Positions 11,601 to 25,843 of a DNA stretch of 64,000 nt are shown here, piece by piece. Positions within the stretch are counted from its first letter, which is position 1, and each line of letters starts with the position of its first letter. The notes beneath the pieces are model-generated. The model saw nothing but the letters and a program-made list of their open reading frames with translations. It searched no databases and was not told where the DNA came from. Source of the stretch: Helopsaltes ochotensis (taxonomy: Eukaryota > Chordata > Aves > Passeriformes > Locustellidae); assembly GCA_013400155.1 (NCBI GenBank), contig VXBM01000269.1, positions 351,403 to 415,402 of the forward strand, in the 5' to 3' direction. The position numbers and the translations under genes were made by a program.

Positions 11601-14600
11601 TAGTGCTATACTTCAGTTTCCATCTGTGACTTTATTAGTATAGAACTTCTGCCTTCCTGTGACTAAGATCATTGGGCTCACAGAAAAACTGTCAGCCATA
11701 GAATTTAATTTTATAAATAGCTGTAATGCTATACGTGTTAAGATTACTTTACACATCCGCATCCACCCACAGTAAAAAGATTATGGTTTTGGATATTTTT
11801 TTAGCTAGGTAAAGCAAAAAAAAAAACCCATCAAATGCTGTTCAGGTTGTTCTTTCTGGGTTTATGAAGTAAAATCTCTCTCTGTGTAAGTGAATTTATA
11901 ATAAAAAATTGGATTTTCATCAGTGAATCTTGCTTAAAATATTGTACATGTAGAGCAGGGACGGCAGACATCAGACCCCGTGAAGCGTACAGGAAATACA
12001 GCCCCTGACTGACCTCTCCTGCAAACAAGTGACAGAGCTGAGAGGCATCTGACAGGAAAGCTATATGAGATAAGAGTACTTCATCAGTGAGAGGTGGGTG
12101 GCTCTAAAAATGGGTTTGTGAGACTGGTTGTATTGAGTTTGTATGGGTTGTGTGGGTATTTGACAGCTGGATTTTGATGGAAACTCAGGGGCTCCTGTTG
12201 GAAGAACACATAAATAATGGGGATTTGGGCTACTTTGGACAGAAAGGCAAGTAAGTGCTTAGAGAAAAGGGTACTGGGTGCTTGAGAAGTGCAAGATAGA
12301 GCTGGATTTGGAAGAACATGAGACTGCTAAATCAGCAGCAGGCCCTTGAGCTGATGGTTGTGCTGCCAAACCCCTGTGGTCTCTGCTAGTAAGAACGAGG
12401 CAGCTGGAGGGGAGGTCTCTGACTGCCCTTTCTCCAGAGACAGCTGTGGCTTGAAGCTCTGGCTGTGCACTTGCTGTGTTCAGCAGGACTTGAGCTATGG
12501 GTCAGAAGTGGTCTGAGGTGTGGTGAGGACTTCTGGTCAGTGGGCGGTGCATCAGATTTCCCCAAGTGGGCCAGAAGGACAGGAGTCCTGCTTCAGTACC
12601 TACAGGTGCTTGGATATGTGGTTAAAATAAAAAAAAAATACCTCAGTAGAGCTGGCAGGAAAGGCAAAAGCTGCAGAAATTGTGGATGTAGTGGTTAAAA
12701 CAGTTACCAAAATGTAAACTGATTGCTTAATCCTTGTAATAGGGACTTTGGCCTCTTAGTTTTTAACATATGGGACACTCTCCTTAGTTCCCTTTCTTCT
12801 GAGAATAGAGAGATAATGTGTCTCAGTCAGGCTCTTCTGCCATGCCTTCCTCCCAGGTCAATATGGATAAGAACTTCTCTCCTCTTTCCTAGCCACTGCT
12901 GAAATCTGTTTTATAAATAGTTCCCAAAATTGTTGCTTCCATCTGAAGTTCTGTTTGCTTCTGAGCTGTCTGCCGTAATGGAGTTATTCCTGTGTGCCAG
13001 ATGCCTTTCTCAGTTGTTTTGTCCCCAAAGAATTCCCACTCTTCCCTTTTGCTGGGGATGTGAGGTTGTGCCTCTGTCTGTCCTAAGATTAAAAGGGACA
13101 GAGCTGACAAGAGTTATGGTAGCTCTGTCTGCAGTTTATTTGTCCTACTTGCCTGCTGATCTACACATGGTTTCCTCTTCTGCCAGTCTTTTTAGTCACT
13201 TCAGTGGCACAATGTCTCCTATAATATTCATACATTGATATCAAAGGGTTTATTGGAATTCAAGAAGCAGCAGTTGCTGCTATGTATCAGCAGTAATTAA
13301 CATTCTTTGACTCCTCATCCGTAACAATACAACATCAAAGACCTTGGAGATAAAGGAGCAGTAGTATGTAATGGTGCAGAGACTCTTTTCACCAGTTCAT
13401 ATAGCTGCATTTTTAAGTAAGCATTTGAAAGCAAATCTGGAAGTTCTATTATTTTTATTACTTATAGGAAGCCAAATACTTCAGCCCATCACACAGGCAA
13501 AAGATGTGTATATTCTGCCCACTTGTATGAGGAAGAACAAAGAGATCACAGGTAGATTGCAAAAAGCTTCTTGAAGACTTCTGTGAGTTGAGGCTCTGGG
13601 TTTATTCTGTCAGTTCTTCATACCTAATACCTCACTGCTGTGAATGAAACATGCTGGGAGTTACCATACTTTCCTTCCTGGGTTCCTGTGCCGTGGTTCC
13701 TTTCCTTCCTTCAAAGAAACATGATTTAGTTTCTGTTGTATGAACTCCTCCATGTTTTTAATCACTAAGAATAATCTAATTTCCTTCCACAGAACAACAA
13801 CACAGTTATCCTGGTAGCCGTTACCTGGATAACTGGAGATATGAGATCTGCACAATATCTGCATGGTTCTCTCCCCCAAAAAACCCTTTACTGTATTATG
13901 GAAACTCCCCTGCACTGGGGTGACCTTACTGAGAACACAGTCCTGCAAAACTGGCAAACAGAAGCAAAATTGTTAACTAGATCAGTAGACTGAACTGCTA
14001 TTGAACTATACCAGGCTCAGCAGCATTGCCTTCCTTTGGTAGATATATTGATGAGCCAACACTAATTTCTCAGGCTGTTTATACTTCATGTTGTCAGAAG
14101 ACCATCTAATGCTTTTTCATTCTCATCTGGAGGCTGAGAGAATACTAAACTGTATTTTTCCTCCTAAGTTAGTGTTTCAGTGAAAGACGTGTATTCAGCT
14201 AATTTCGGCTGCTCTCCTTGTGTTTCAATCTCCCCAGCTGTCCTTTCTGATCACTTGCACTAGTTTCCCTTGCTCAGCCTTTATCTTTGTTCACATGACA
14301 TCAAAAATTGGTGGAAACAGCAGTCTCAGCTGGAGCTTTTTTGGCTTAAAAATATGCTTCCAGGTTTACTGCAACTATATCCTGGGGGACATGACATGAT
14401 TAAACTATATAGAGCTTTATGTGAACCACCAAGGAAAACAGGTGATCACTTAGTAAGCAAGCTAAAAAGTCTGGGAATGAAAGGTGAGGCTTTGGAGGGG
14501 CATTGGGTGGGACCACCTTCAACATCACCCAAAAGTAAGCTTGCTCTGTCAATTTGCCATGAAGTCTTATGATGTGGTCATTAAGGGGTGAGCTTTATTT

Positions 14601-17600
14601 TTAGTAGAGCAGTATTAGAAATACTGTTTTCGAAGTATGTGTGTCTATACAGTGAACAGAGACTTCTCATTCCATTGCAAGTAAATTTTTCCTTGTTGCA
14701 AAGGCTGGTGATGAATTATGACTATTCTTTAATTTTTGGATAATTAAAGGAAAAATATCTCCATTCATAGTTCAGGAGTTTTATCTCTTGCGTAGAATTG
14801 CGTCAGGGCCTTGTAACAGACAACGCTGTGGTTCTGCAGCATCTCAGGATGCTCAGCACCTCCATCTGTCTATATACCAGATACAACAGGTATCAGGGCA
14901 GCGTCTTGTGTAGGCTGCTGTACTGATTGCTGCTGGTCTTCTGGATCAGCCACTTCTCAGTTTCCTGGCGTGACTTGACTCTGCAGCTCAATCCTGGTGT
15001 TCGTTGACTTCATGTTATTGTTATATGTCAGCTGGTTGGGGACTTGCCTTGTCAGTGATCTTTCTCATCTGATCCTCATGATACCAGTAACTGACTTGCA
15101 TATGGACCTCTTCTATTTTTTTTTTTTATCCACTTCCCTAGCAGTTGTGCCTTGAATTGTTACATCTGGTCTGAAGTAGTTGCCCTGCGGCTAAGAATTA
15201 GAGCTGATATCTTTAGGAAAAAACCCCATATTTGGCCCTACTTTATAGGTCTGCACACAACATGGTCTGTAGGTTAGTGCAGTGTGTTTGCACTGCTCAC
15301 CAGTGCGTTGGGAAGCTCCCTTAGGAATTGTTTGCAAACTGACTTTCCGCAGACAATGTCTTACGTTTTACATCTGGGCACAGAACTCTGGCTGGGATGC
15401 CCTTGCCAGGCCTGGCACAGATGGCTTCACTTCACTTGAGCTGTCTCTTAAGACAACTGGCACGAGGAAAACTGCATGAACGTATTTGCAGTGCATACAA
15501 ATAGGCATTCTGAATTACTCCTCCTGTCTGCCTTCTGGCTTGCCATCCCTTTCAGCGTTTCAGAAAGGCAGTCTTAAATGCCTTCTTCCTTCCCTGGAAG
15601 AGCTGCAAGCTTGCACAGCTATCTCTTAAGACTCACTGAGAAACCACAAGCAACAGGTTTTGGTATTGCTATTGAAAATTCTGATAGATGCAATGCAGCT
15701 TTTTCTTTAGCATTTTCATATGCAGAAACAACAATCCAGAATTCGAGTACAGAGATGCTTGCTTTGATCCACATGATCAGTACGTTTACTCTCGTGAAAA
15801 TGCTTTTACCAGCTGAATCTCTTGGCAGCACTTATGATTATTTTGAAAGATCAGAAATTTTGAACGCAAAAGTCTACAATTTCAGACAGTTAGGATGCAA
15901 CTATTTGTCATCTAATGTAATAGAGAACCACTGTCTTGTTATCCAGCTTTAATGCTAAGATGCAGATCTGGAAGGTTTTTTGGCTGGATAGGTATAGGTT
16001 TACTTGGCAAATGCAGCTGGCTTGCTGTTGTAGTTCACCCAGAAGTGACACAGCAGATGATACTGGTTATCACAGCCAATATGGCAGGGAAAATGTGAAG
16101 AATCTCAGAATGTAAAACAAATAAGAAGGTAGAAGAGTAATTTTATAAAATATTGCTGTTTACTTAGAAATGTGATCTGTCTCTATTGCAGAGGTGAAAA
16201 GGCAAAGGGCCAAATCCTCCTGGTTCTCATGGCGGTACAGTTCTGTGGCAGAATAACAGTATTTCCTCATTATATGAAGAGGTCACAGCCCAGTTGCATC
16301 CTTATTATACTATGTATAGCCATATAGAGTTAGAAATGCAGCACTTTAGGTTCAGGAATGAGCAAAATAAATAAGCCAGGAAAGGCAAGGACAGAAATAT
16401 GCGTGTTGGTGGTAACTGCATCATTAGCAGTAATCCCAATTGCTCAGGCCACGTCTCACGTCAGGCAGATGAGATACATAAAGCAGTTTTGTAACAAAAG
16501 ACACATCACCTTTTACACTCCTAAAAACAAACTAGCCATGGATGGAGGGTTTCAGGGTAAAATTGCACCATATGCTCGAGGGTTGTACTTGAACCCCAGT
16601 GCAGAAAACGAGAAAATCAGAAGGGTTTCTGCACCTCAGCAAAAGCAAATTAGGTGTTTGGAGAGAAGGCTGATGGAGGTAAGAAAATCACTGCAATATT
16701 CTGTCAGGTGCCACTGTAATGTGTGGCGTGGTGCCAAGCCTGAGTGAGCTGCCTGGCCCCATGTCCCCACACGTAACTGTGTCTCCTGCTGCTCGAGGAC
16801 CCAGCTTGTCTGCGCCGCCTGCCAGCATCTCACTGCAGCAGTGGGCAGAGGCTGGCAGACAGAGCCTTTCCACAGAACAGTTTAGCCTTGAAAAGCTTCA
16901 TCCTGCCTACAGCAGCTCAGCTTTGGAGAGCAGAAGGTCTCATTGGTTCAGGATGCATTGCCAGTGCACATGGCCTTGCACTTAACTTCCTGTTTATGAG
17001 GAAAGCATCCTGCAAGCCTCATATATTCAGAGAAAATAAAAACCCAAATGTGAGCTTGGTTTCAGCGGTGCACATCTTGATGCAATCCCTCTTCTCTTAA
17101 GCTCAGAAGCTGGTCCCACTTTGTGGGGTTAGCACCGGGGGAAATGTGGGCAGTAGGAATTAGCAGAGGCCCAGACCACACCAATTGCATAGAAACTCTC
17201 TCTTGACATAGTTTGCCAACGTCTTCCCAAGGGAACCTGGCTTATGTGTTGAGAAAAACACATTGTTGTCCATACCCAGTGATTTACAGTCTCTTGAAAT
17301 ACTCTCTTTAAACAGATCATTCATGCAAGCAGAGGCCAGTTACTTGAAGCTGTCACAAGGTATGGGAGCATGGGAGAGGGGTCCGAAGAGCCTGCTTGTT
17401 TACAGACACAAAATCTTCAGGATGTTATATATTGTTGTTTGTTTGTTGTTTGTTTTTTTTTTTTAACTCATCACATGCTGTAGGTCCTAAATATATTTTT
17501 ATTCCTTACAACAATAGACTTAAACACATTTCTTCATATTGCATGGCCACAGAGTAATTAGGTTGTTAAGGCACTTTTAAAGCATGTGTAGGAATTGAAA

Positions 17601-18418
17601 AGATTTTTGTTTTTTCTTTTTACTTGTAAGGCTTTATATATATGCACACACAGAGGAAGAATCATTTAGAATTTCTGATTGCATTTTATTGACATGGAAC
17701 TGTAATATCTGCAAGAACTCAGGTGAAATGGGAAGCTTTGAGATGGTTTTTGGAAGTCTATTCTTTTTCACTGGTTGGCTGAACAGTGTTTCCTGCACAT
17801 GCAATGAGACCTCCTCCTCCTGTTGGTTTTATTTTAAACACTGAGTGCACTCAGCCTGTACACAGGGCATGGAGATCTTGATTCCTTTGAATGAGAAGTA
17901 TTGAAATCATACAAAAAGCTCATGCACATTGATCACTCCTATCCCAATTGGCCATGATCAAATCCTTTTCCCAGGAGAAACAGCTTTTCCTGCTGGCCTT
18001 CAGTGTGTTTCATTTCAGCTGTGAAGTAGGATGCTCTGATGGGAATATCTTTAATGCAAGTTCCTCTCAAGATCTTATTAACAGGAGTCAAGGTTATTGG
18101 CATCCACTGCCTTTGAGATAGAAAACAAATCTCATGATCTGGAATTCAAAGAAAATATTTCTTGGTTTTCACTTGAGAGCACTAATCCCTCTTTTTAATT
18201 GGGAGGCAAAACTTTAAGGATTTTATTAGGCTTCATGTTCCATGAAGTAAGAGGGCAATTTGTACAGCAGCAGCTTTGTATTCCATTGGTAGTAAAAGAT
18301 ATATTTCAAATGGGCATAAAGGTTGAACAGACTTCCAGTTTGAGTGTGTTAAACATATTTTATGAAAATGTTGCTGACATGCTGTGTTGTTGGTTTTGTG
18401 GGTTTTTTAAAATTTTTT
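8612..18418. other. Unique A/T-rich non-coding DNA
   Basis: No gene is supported. A perfect octamer ATTTGCAT lies at 10522-10529, followed within about 25 bp by TTAATTA. The longest open frames (15578-15952 and 16358-16747 on the plus strand) have no recognisable domain. The second is noted under findings because a donor-like GTAAGA follows codon GAG at 16678. Around 11380-11580, sequence starting TGTCATGGTTTTATG is faintly reminiscent of the start of some avian LTRs but is too diverged to call. A T/G-rich simple stretch occurs at 17432-17464. Confidence 0.5.
17432..17464. repeat. Simple repeat (TTG/TTTG)n followed by T tract
   Basis: Alternating GTT and GTTT units lead into an uninterrupted T run. 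It is a low-complexity microsatellite. Confidence 0.85.
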
Positions 18419-18437
18419 GTGTGTGTGTGTGTGTGTG
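18419..18437. repeat. (GT)n microsatellite
   Basis: Nine and a half uninterrupted GT units, followed by a T/G-rich low-complexity region to about 18483. Confidence 0.95.
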
Positions 18438-19512
18438 ATTGTGTTTTTGTTATTGTTTTTGGTTTGGTTTTGTCTTGTTTTTAATGTACCTTTTCTGGAA
18501 AAAAAACCAAACCTGGTATAGTAAAAGGGCTATTTATTCTCGCTTGCTGTCTTCTTCACATTTTTACTTAAAGCCTTAGAGCCTTCATATTCAGAATGTA
18601 TCTGGATAAATTGCCATGCAGATTTTTTTCTTACACAGAGGACCCACACCTCTTGAGGATTTTCATGGGCAAAGAAGTTCAGTTGCTGGAAATGAAAGAT
18701 AGTCATTACAAGGACAAACCAGAGTAACTTTGTCATCTTACTGCAGAGGAGAACACTCTGTTTTGGTTTGGGTTAGTCATGATCTGCAGGTTGGAAGGGT
18801 TGACATGGACTTCTCAGAGTCCATACTGTCAATAAGTATCCTGCTAAGGTTGGCCTTCTTTTCCCCAATTTCCCTTCTAAAAGCAGTTGTAGTGGGCTCT
18901 GAGCTGATTTCCCCTCATTTTCTTTTCCCCCTGTAAAAAAAGAGATGAAAGTCTTAATCTCGTATTTCTAATGACTTGTCCAGATTCTGCATCTCTCACT
19001 ACACCTTGCAATACAGAGTAAGCAGCTGGGACTGATTTTACTGTAATAGGACATATCTGTGTTTCCAGGGGAAAGGAGAATCTTGAATTTACTGAAATTC
19101 CTTAGCAGCTCTATTCAAGTAATTCAAGACCTAGCACATCCCCTGTACATCTGATAGCTGAACCATGTGTCAGAGAAATGCAATTAAATGTAATAAAATG
19201 TAGATTTGAATCACAGTTTGGCCTGAATGTAATCCTGAGTTATGTGCCTTATAGTAATATTTATAATAGATATAAATCATTGCAATTAGTAATAAAACTA
19301 ATGAGACAGAAGCAAAATAGTAAACTTACTAAAATTCTCATTTCAGTAATGGAATGTGACTCAGACATTTGAAGTGAAAATGGATGCAAACTGATTAAAT
19401 TTGAAAAATATTCTTTGAGTCTTTTTCTTTAAAAAATTCTTATTGCTTGATTGGTCACTAAGGTTTGCACTTACCTGTAGTTAAAATGCAGAGTTCTGTA
19501 AAAGTAAATGGA

Positions 19513-19641
19513 AATCATCCCTGGGAATGTTCAAGGTCAGTCTGGATGGGGCTCTGGGCAACCTGATGTAGTGGAAGGGGAGTTGAAATGAGATGATCTT
19601 TAAGGTCTCTCCCAGCCCAAACCAGTCTGTGATTCTGTGAT
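19513..19641 (+). mobile_element. CR1 LINE 3'-end fragment, plus strand
   Basis: The copy starts near CATCCCTGGGAATGTTCAAG and includes CAACCTGATGTAGTGG, GATGATCTTTAAGGTCTC and the terminal GATTCTGTGA. These are the standard landmarks of the CR1 3' untranslated region, in order and in plus orientation. Only about 130 bp is present, a heavily 5'-truncated insertion. It has no coding capacity. Confidence 0.93.
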
Positions 19642-20428
19642 CAGGAGAAATAATAGCTGGAAGGTTTAGTCTTGTAGTAGGCTCCTGCTGCTACAATTTT
19701 GATTATCATTTATTTCTGGGGTTACGTGTCTTGCAAGTTAAACACCATTTGCATAACCTAAAGTTCTTTGGGATTAGGAATATTTATGGGAACCATAAAA
19801 CATGTGATCATGCTATCAGATGTATTCATAGCATCAGGTGTGGTAAATATGTAGTGATCAAAATACTGTGTTTTCCTTCACTTACCCTGTTTTCATAATC
19901 AAAACAGCACTATAAAATTGAAGCACTTAATTTCTTATTGCTCTTATGAATTTTCTGCTAACTCAGACAGTAAAAGGACAAGTTCTTCTTACCACATCTT
20001 AGCCAAAAAATGCATATTTTAAAATGGATTCTGAGTACTTTCTGCAGCCTTCTGTGTTCTCCTGCCAGAAATGGGTTCTGATGCTGATTATTATCAAGTT
20101 GCAGTTCTGTTAGTCATAATGATAATAAAAGATACTTGGTGCTCTAAGAAAATACCATAAGCAAGAGAGTAGAAAATTATTTCAATGCTGTCCTGGGTTT
20201 TGCAGGCTTAACAATGTGATGTGTCTCATGGCTGCAATTTTTACAAAAACACTTTTTCTCACAGTTTCTTTCCCAGCTTTTGATCATAGAGAGTCCCTCT
20301 GTCTTTTTTTCCTCTTCGTTTCAGACTTTCTTAATTGCTACAGAACCTAGCTCACAAAAGTCTCATCTGAATGCATCATGCAAAATCTTCTTGGCAGTAG
20401 CTGAAATGTCCCCTCTGGTTTTGGGGGG

Positions 20429-20448
20429 TTTGTTTGTTTGTTTATTTT
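20429..20448. repeat. (GTTT)n simple repeat
   Basis: Several tandem GTTT units grade into TTTA and T-rich sequence after a G6 run. Confidence 0.8.
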
Positions 20449-21241
20449 AAAAGCCCTATTATAGTAATTAAAGGCTCGCTTCTGTTAATATTGTAATGGT
20501 TGCATACAAAGAAATTAATCAGCTTCTGTCAGTTGTAAACCTCTCTGTTATTAAAAACATTTTCTGTAGCAGGAAATGCTGCTGTTGTCTGATCCTGTCA
20601 GCTTTCTACATTTGGTAAGCGCAGAGAAGTACAATTGACAAAATTCCACGTAAATGGGGATTTTGAGCCACTTCCTTTTGCTCTTTACTATGAAGAATCT
20701 CCATTATTCCTTGATTTTGGTGAGATTCTCCCTCTAGCTCCCCATTCTGGTGTTTAGATCTTAGAGATTTTTTTGTTGTTGTTCAGTTTTGCTCCTTCTT
20801 TGGCTGGTCAAAATTCTGAGAAGACCTGGTGATGAATGCTGCTTTTTCATGTCACATCTGGGCTCAATATTTGATTTTGAGATTAGTCTTCTAGAAGGGC
20901 ACTTTGTTTTGTTCAGACCACTAGCATGCTGGAATAGTTGCTTATGGAATGAGGAAGAAGACTGTCATCAGTCTTTGGGTGTTCCTGCCTCATTTTGCCA
21001 ATTGGATCCATAGATGTTTCTTATTCTCCATGAATGCAGTGAACAAGAGCTGCTGTGCCTTTGGTACCTTTTTCATAGCCAGTATGGAAAGGCTCCCTTG
21101 GCATTTCAGCAGAAGTTGCTCTGTCTGAAAAAGGGCATTTTTTTGACTTAGCAAAGACTGAGTGATTCAAAGGTAATTCTGCATATGTGAAATGATTTTC
21201 TTTTCCATGCTGCCTCAGTTAATGGGTTAGGCACTCTGGCT

Positions 21242-21267
21242 CTAGGGTCCTCTAGTATAGACCCTAG
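21242..21267. repeat. Perfect inverted repeat (8-bp arms, 10-bp loop)
   Basis: CTAGGGTC at 21242-21249 pairs perfectly with GACCCTAG at 21260-21267. The CTAGTATA motif occurs in the loop and recurs just after the right arm. Arms of this length are easily found by chance in 64 kb, so no function is claimed. Confidence 0.8.
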
Positions 21268-24200
21268 TATAAACCTGCTGTGTATACCCTTTATATGGGC
21301 TTATTTAGACTTGTAAGTTCTTTGGGGTGGGGATCTTTTGGGTTTGCTGTTTGTGCAGCATCTACCGCTGTGGGTTTAATGAGAGACCTATTGTGCAGTA
21401 TCATCATGAAAGCTAATGGTCTGGTAAAGCTCAGGAGACAAGCTTGTAGGTTCATTGTCTTCTCAGGAAATCTTTGCCTTTAAATAATTTCACTTAAATC
21501 AAAAGCAGAATATACAAAACAACTACAGAGGAGACACAGGTCTCCATGCTGCTTGCCAGACTAACCGTGCTGACTCTCTTGCCTGGCATTCCTATTTATT
21601 TTCATATTTTCAGAATGCCTTCATCTTTTCTCCCCATTTGAAAATCAGTTATTTCTCCGTGGTGTTTTTTTTTTTCCTTGTCACAACACTTCTGAACTCC
21701 CAGCATGTTATTAGAGCCTTGTCATTGTTTTCTGGGGTTCAGGGCCATTTTCCTTACCCTTGAGAGGACTTTCATCGCTAACTGGGAATTTGACAGGAGA
21801 AGTTGTATCATTTTCTTGCCTCTCTTGCTGGTGGTTTGGAAGAGAAGTTTCTGACACATTGCACACGGGACATACCTGTATGTACCTCTGTCACAATAAA
21901 AGGGGCCTTTTCCTTGATCCTAAGTGTGGAGGGATTTCTTCAGTCCCTAGAGTTCAGTTTGTCAGTGCCCCAGGAAAGCTGAGTCCCTTGTGCCCAACCA
22001 TTCTGTTGGTGTCCCACTTATAGAACCCTTTCACTGAGCAGTGCTGCTGGATCAGAGGGGGCGTTTGACCAACTTAGGGACACTCCAACAACATAAGGGA
22101 GACCTCTCAGTGGGTCCTCCACCTTTTTTGGCTGTTACCCACTGCTGGCGACTACGGATGCCTAGGAAGGACTCACACCAACAGTTTACGGAATAACACT
22201 TTTTGTACATATAAAATTGTGACAGGTTAAGTTTCAAGGATTGCTGGTATCTGAATGCAGAAACATATTCAAAGTAAGACACAGACAAATTCTAATCCCC
22301 ATTAAGAGTATTCAGCATCCACAGAGTGGAGTTCTTACCCAACAGATGTCCCTATAAGGGAGAAGAGATTCAGCCCATCGACCGATCCTAGCAGTTAGGA
22401 GGAGTCTTCCCTGACTTTCCCCATTCTCAACTTTTGTACTATTTCTTTGTTTAAGTGGAGCTCCAGTGACTCTAGTCCTGCATACCTTTGTTACTGATTG
22501 GTGTAAAGTTCTCTCACTTTGCTCCTAAAGTCAATAGTTAATAAATTCAGCGTGCATACTCAGTGAGAGGTGGTTTGCACCTTGGAGGTGGGTAACTTTG
22601 AGATGGACATGTGTATTAGTATTACAGTTAGGTTTTAATGAACCAATTTCATCTGAGGAGAGCAATTTCAGCCCTGAGTTGCTGGCTCAGCAGAATATCT
22701 TCCCCCATCTCCCCTGGGTGACAGGCACTATGTGATTATCAGCTGCAAAGTACCATCCAGTTCCCCTCCCTGCAAAGATTTCAAAAGAGCCTGGTAGTGG
22801 TGCTTCACCCTCCAATCATCCCCCTAGCTGGTGCTACTGTTCAGGTGTATTGGGAAGCATCATGGCAGAGGTTTTGAGCTGCCAAATGCATTCCATCCAG
22901 GGAGCAGCAGCTGCATTTTATCCTATAATTTCCGTAGTGGTGTAACTTCTGTTAGGATGTGAATATAACTTCTCAGTTTCCTCTAATTTTACCCCAAGCC
23001 ATCTTTCCACACTCTCCCACTGGAGTTCCATATAAATTTGGTCTTATTACTGCAAGCTTTTGTTTCTTGATAGCTCCTGAAAGTCATTCCCTCATGGGAA
23101 ATACTTTGGCATTTTAAATTTTATTTACATCTGGATATTGTGCCTGCAGACTTACCAAAGTGAGATGCTGACTGATTAGATGTAGTCTTTTTGTATTCCT
23201 GTTAAAGAATTCACCATCTGTGATCTGTAATCAGACTTCTTACTAATTAGATGTAACAAAACTGCATACTACCAAGTTTGAGGAAAAATTTATTAGAAAT
23301 ACAATGTACCATATGATTGATTGGTTTATTTAAGTGCTTAACTGTAAATAAATGTTCCTCTAATGTCCCAAACATCCAGTTTCCCTCCCCTGTAGGCTTA
23401 AAAAATTCCTTTCAGCCATTCATGATACTATGTTGGTTGCTATAGTGATACCAATTTCCTGTCTCAAATTATTGTACTTCAGAGGTACATGAGGCCTTTT
23501 AATCATCTTTACCCATTCCCCCCCATTTCACTCTTTGATTTTACAGATGCTCTTACTCAAGGACTGGAATTCCTGTACTGTTGGTCTATTTTTTCCACTG
23601 TGTGATGGAAACCAGAATAAATATATGCTTTTCCCCCACAGGACCAGTGAAGATTCCTGCTGCTTTATTGATACTCTCACTGAACATTGCTCTATATCAA
23701 AGCCTTACAAAATTTATATTTATTTTTGTCATGGATCACTAAGCTAGAGAAGCACAGGCTGTTCACCTTGACCAAATCAAGAACAGCTGCACCCAACCAA
23801 GTGAAATCTAAACACTTAGGAAAAGCAGCTTGTCAGCCATGATGCTACTGAAAACCAGTGTGAGAAGTCCAGCTGGGCCAAGCCTCCATAAGATGACTTA
23901 GTGGGGACTGAACCCTGACTCAGAAGGTTTGTGGTTCCTGTGATACATGTAATAGAAAGAAACCCTAACACTAGCTGATCAATATTCCTTTTATCTACCT
24001 ATGACAAAGTTTGTGTGATGGTTGAATTTTAGGTAAGGTTTAGGGTCGTTTTGGGAGGTTGTCACTGTGCTGCCCTGTATTGCTTCCCCTTCTCAGTGTA
24101 CAGCCCTGTGAGGGCTGCTCTGATCAGAGATGGGTGTGCATTTGCCCTGTGAGTCTTTTGGTACAACAATCCTGTTGATTATGTCATCTCAGTCCCTCTG

Positions 24201-25810
24201 AATTTTGTTCTTACCACAGTGTGCCATGGCCACTGTAACCTTGATCATCCTCATATGCAGAATTTGGTATGTTTTGTGAGATGTGTAGCCCCAGGTAACC
24301 TCAGTTCAAAGGTCTGTATTGCTAAATGCCTTTCTGTTCAGGAGTCACTTGTACAGACGAATGATGCTGTTTCTGATACAGATCACATCCTGAAAAATCT
24401 GTGGGATTGCATAGACTGCTAGAGTTTCTAAGCAGCAGGAAAAAAAATCTTTAATGAATAGATTCCAGATGAGATTACTGAATATCCAACTGGGCAAAAA
24501 TTGTGTGGGGAAGGTGTGAATAGAAAATATTTAGGAAAGTCAGGAAGAGAATCCATGGGGCTGGGAAGCAAGTGATGTATTTGTAATTTAGGAGGTAATA
24601 CATGTTAAAACTGAAGGAGAAATAGGAAATGAAGAAGATGGATGTGTATGGATCCTCAGATGAATTACAATCCCACAGAATTAAGCAGGTTGGCAATGGT
24701 GATTGTATAACTGAGAAGGAATGTATAATATGCTCTTAATGAATGTTTCTCATTTATATATATGCTATTCTACCCCATTTTCTTTCTAATTTAGGCTCTC
24801 TTCCGATTTTTGTCCCTTGAGTGGCTCTCTAGTATGGTGGATTTATGCTGTTTGTTCAGCAACATTCCTACTCTTCTGAATTCTGTCCCATGTGCATTTA
24901 ACATAATCTTCGTTTGCATTTCCATTTGCCTGCTTGTTTAGCGTTTTCTCCCAGGCCACTAGTTCAGTTCTGTTTTCTTGTGGGGAAAAATTTTTCTTTA
25001 TGTGGTAGAAATAATTAAGTCTCCTATGCTAAAACCATCTTCTCCAGGATACTCCAGATTTATTCTATTATCATTCCCTTGAAATCCATATATAATGTTT
25101 TGGATTTGTGATAGGAAAAACTTGGCTTCTCCTGCTCCTTTTCCTTATGATGGAAGTTTCTGTGGCTGAGCTGGTTGGTGTCAGGTGGGTCCCAAAGCAG
25201 TATCTGCACCACACCATTAACAGCTATTTGCTGTGGCTCCAGAAGCTTAGCCTGTGGTGTTGTCTTCTTTTTATTTGTGCTAGAGCTCTCAGTTAGCAGC
25301 TGCTCACATCACTATCTGTTTTCAGCTGCCTGTGTGTGGGCATAAAACCCATACAAGGATCACTGTCCTCTGGTTGTAATAGCAGAAAATAGATATATTT
25401 TCATCTCTCAAAAGATCTTTAGATCTTTTCAAAGAGAAGTGAACTGTGATTGTGCAGGGTGAAAAGGGTCTTGTGCTTTTTAACTTCTGTATGATGACAC
25501 AAGGGACAACTGCATTTCTTTCTTCTTTTTCTGCACTTTTTATTGATGCTGGGAATTTAAGGCTTATTTGGCTCAGGGGAATCCACAGGATTTATCTTTT
25601 CTCTCTCTTTTGTACTTATTTGACTTTTTGCCAATGATTGGTTTAAAAGTATTTCTATTAGCTTTTTAACACTAATTGAATGATGGTGCTATTTCTCCAC
25701 CTCAGCTGCCAGAGTGTGCTGTAACCACCTCTCCGAAACTGGAAGAGTATTGTAAAACACAGTAGAAAGAGCAAGTCAACCAGGGTCTGAAAATTTGTAA
25801 ACTCTTAAAT

Positions 25811-25843
25811 TTTTCTTGCTTTTTTTTTTCTTGCTTTTTTTCC
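25811..25843. repeat. Pyrimidine tract with duplicated TTTCTTGC unit
   Basis: TTTCTTGC followed by a T run appears twice in succession, ending in CCAG. It resembles a strong splice acceptor, but the sequence downstream gives no convincing exon. Confidence 0.8.

Noticed and set aside
15578..15952. 124-codon plus-strand open frame
   Set aside because: No recognisable domain, no flanking splice signals of quality, and within the length expected by chance in 64 kb.
19475..19495. 21-nt minus-strand acceptor-donor pair (CTACAG/GTAAGT)
   Set aside because: The donor is good, but the segment is tiny, one frame has a stop, and there is no other minus-strand exon to link to.
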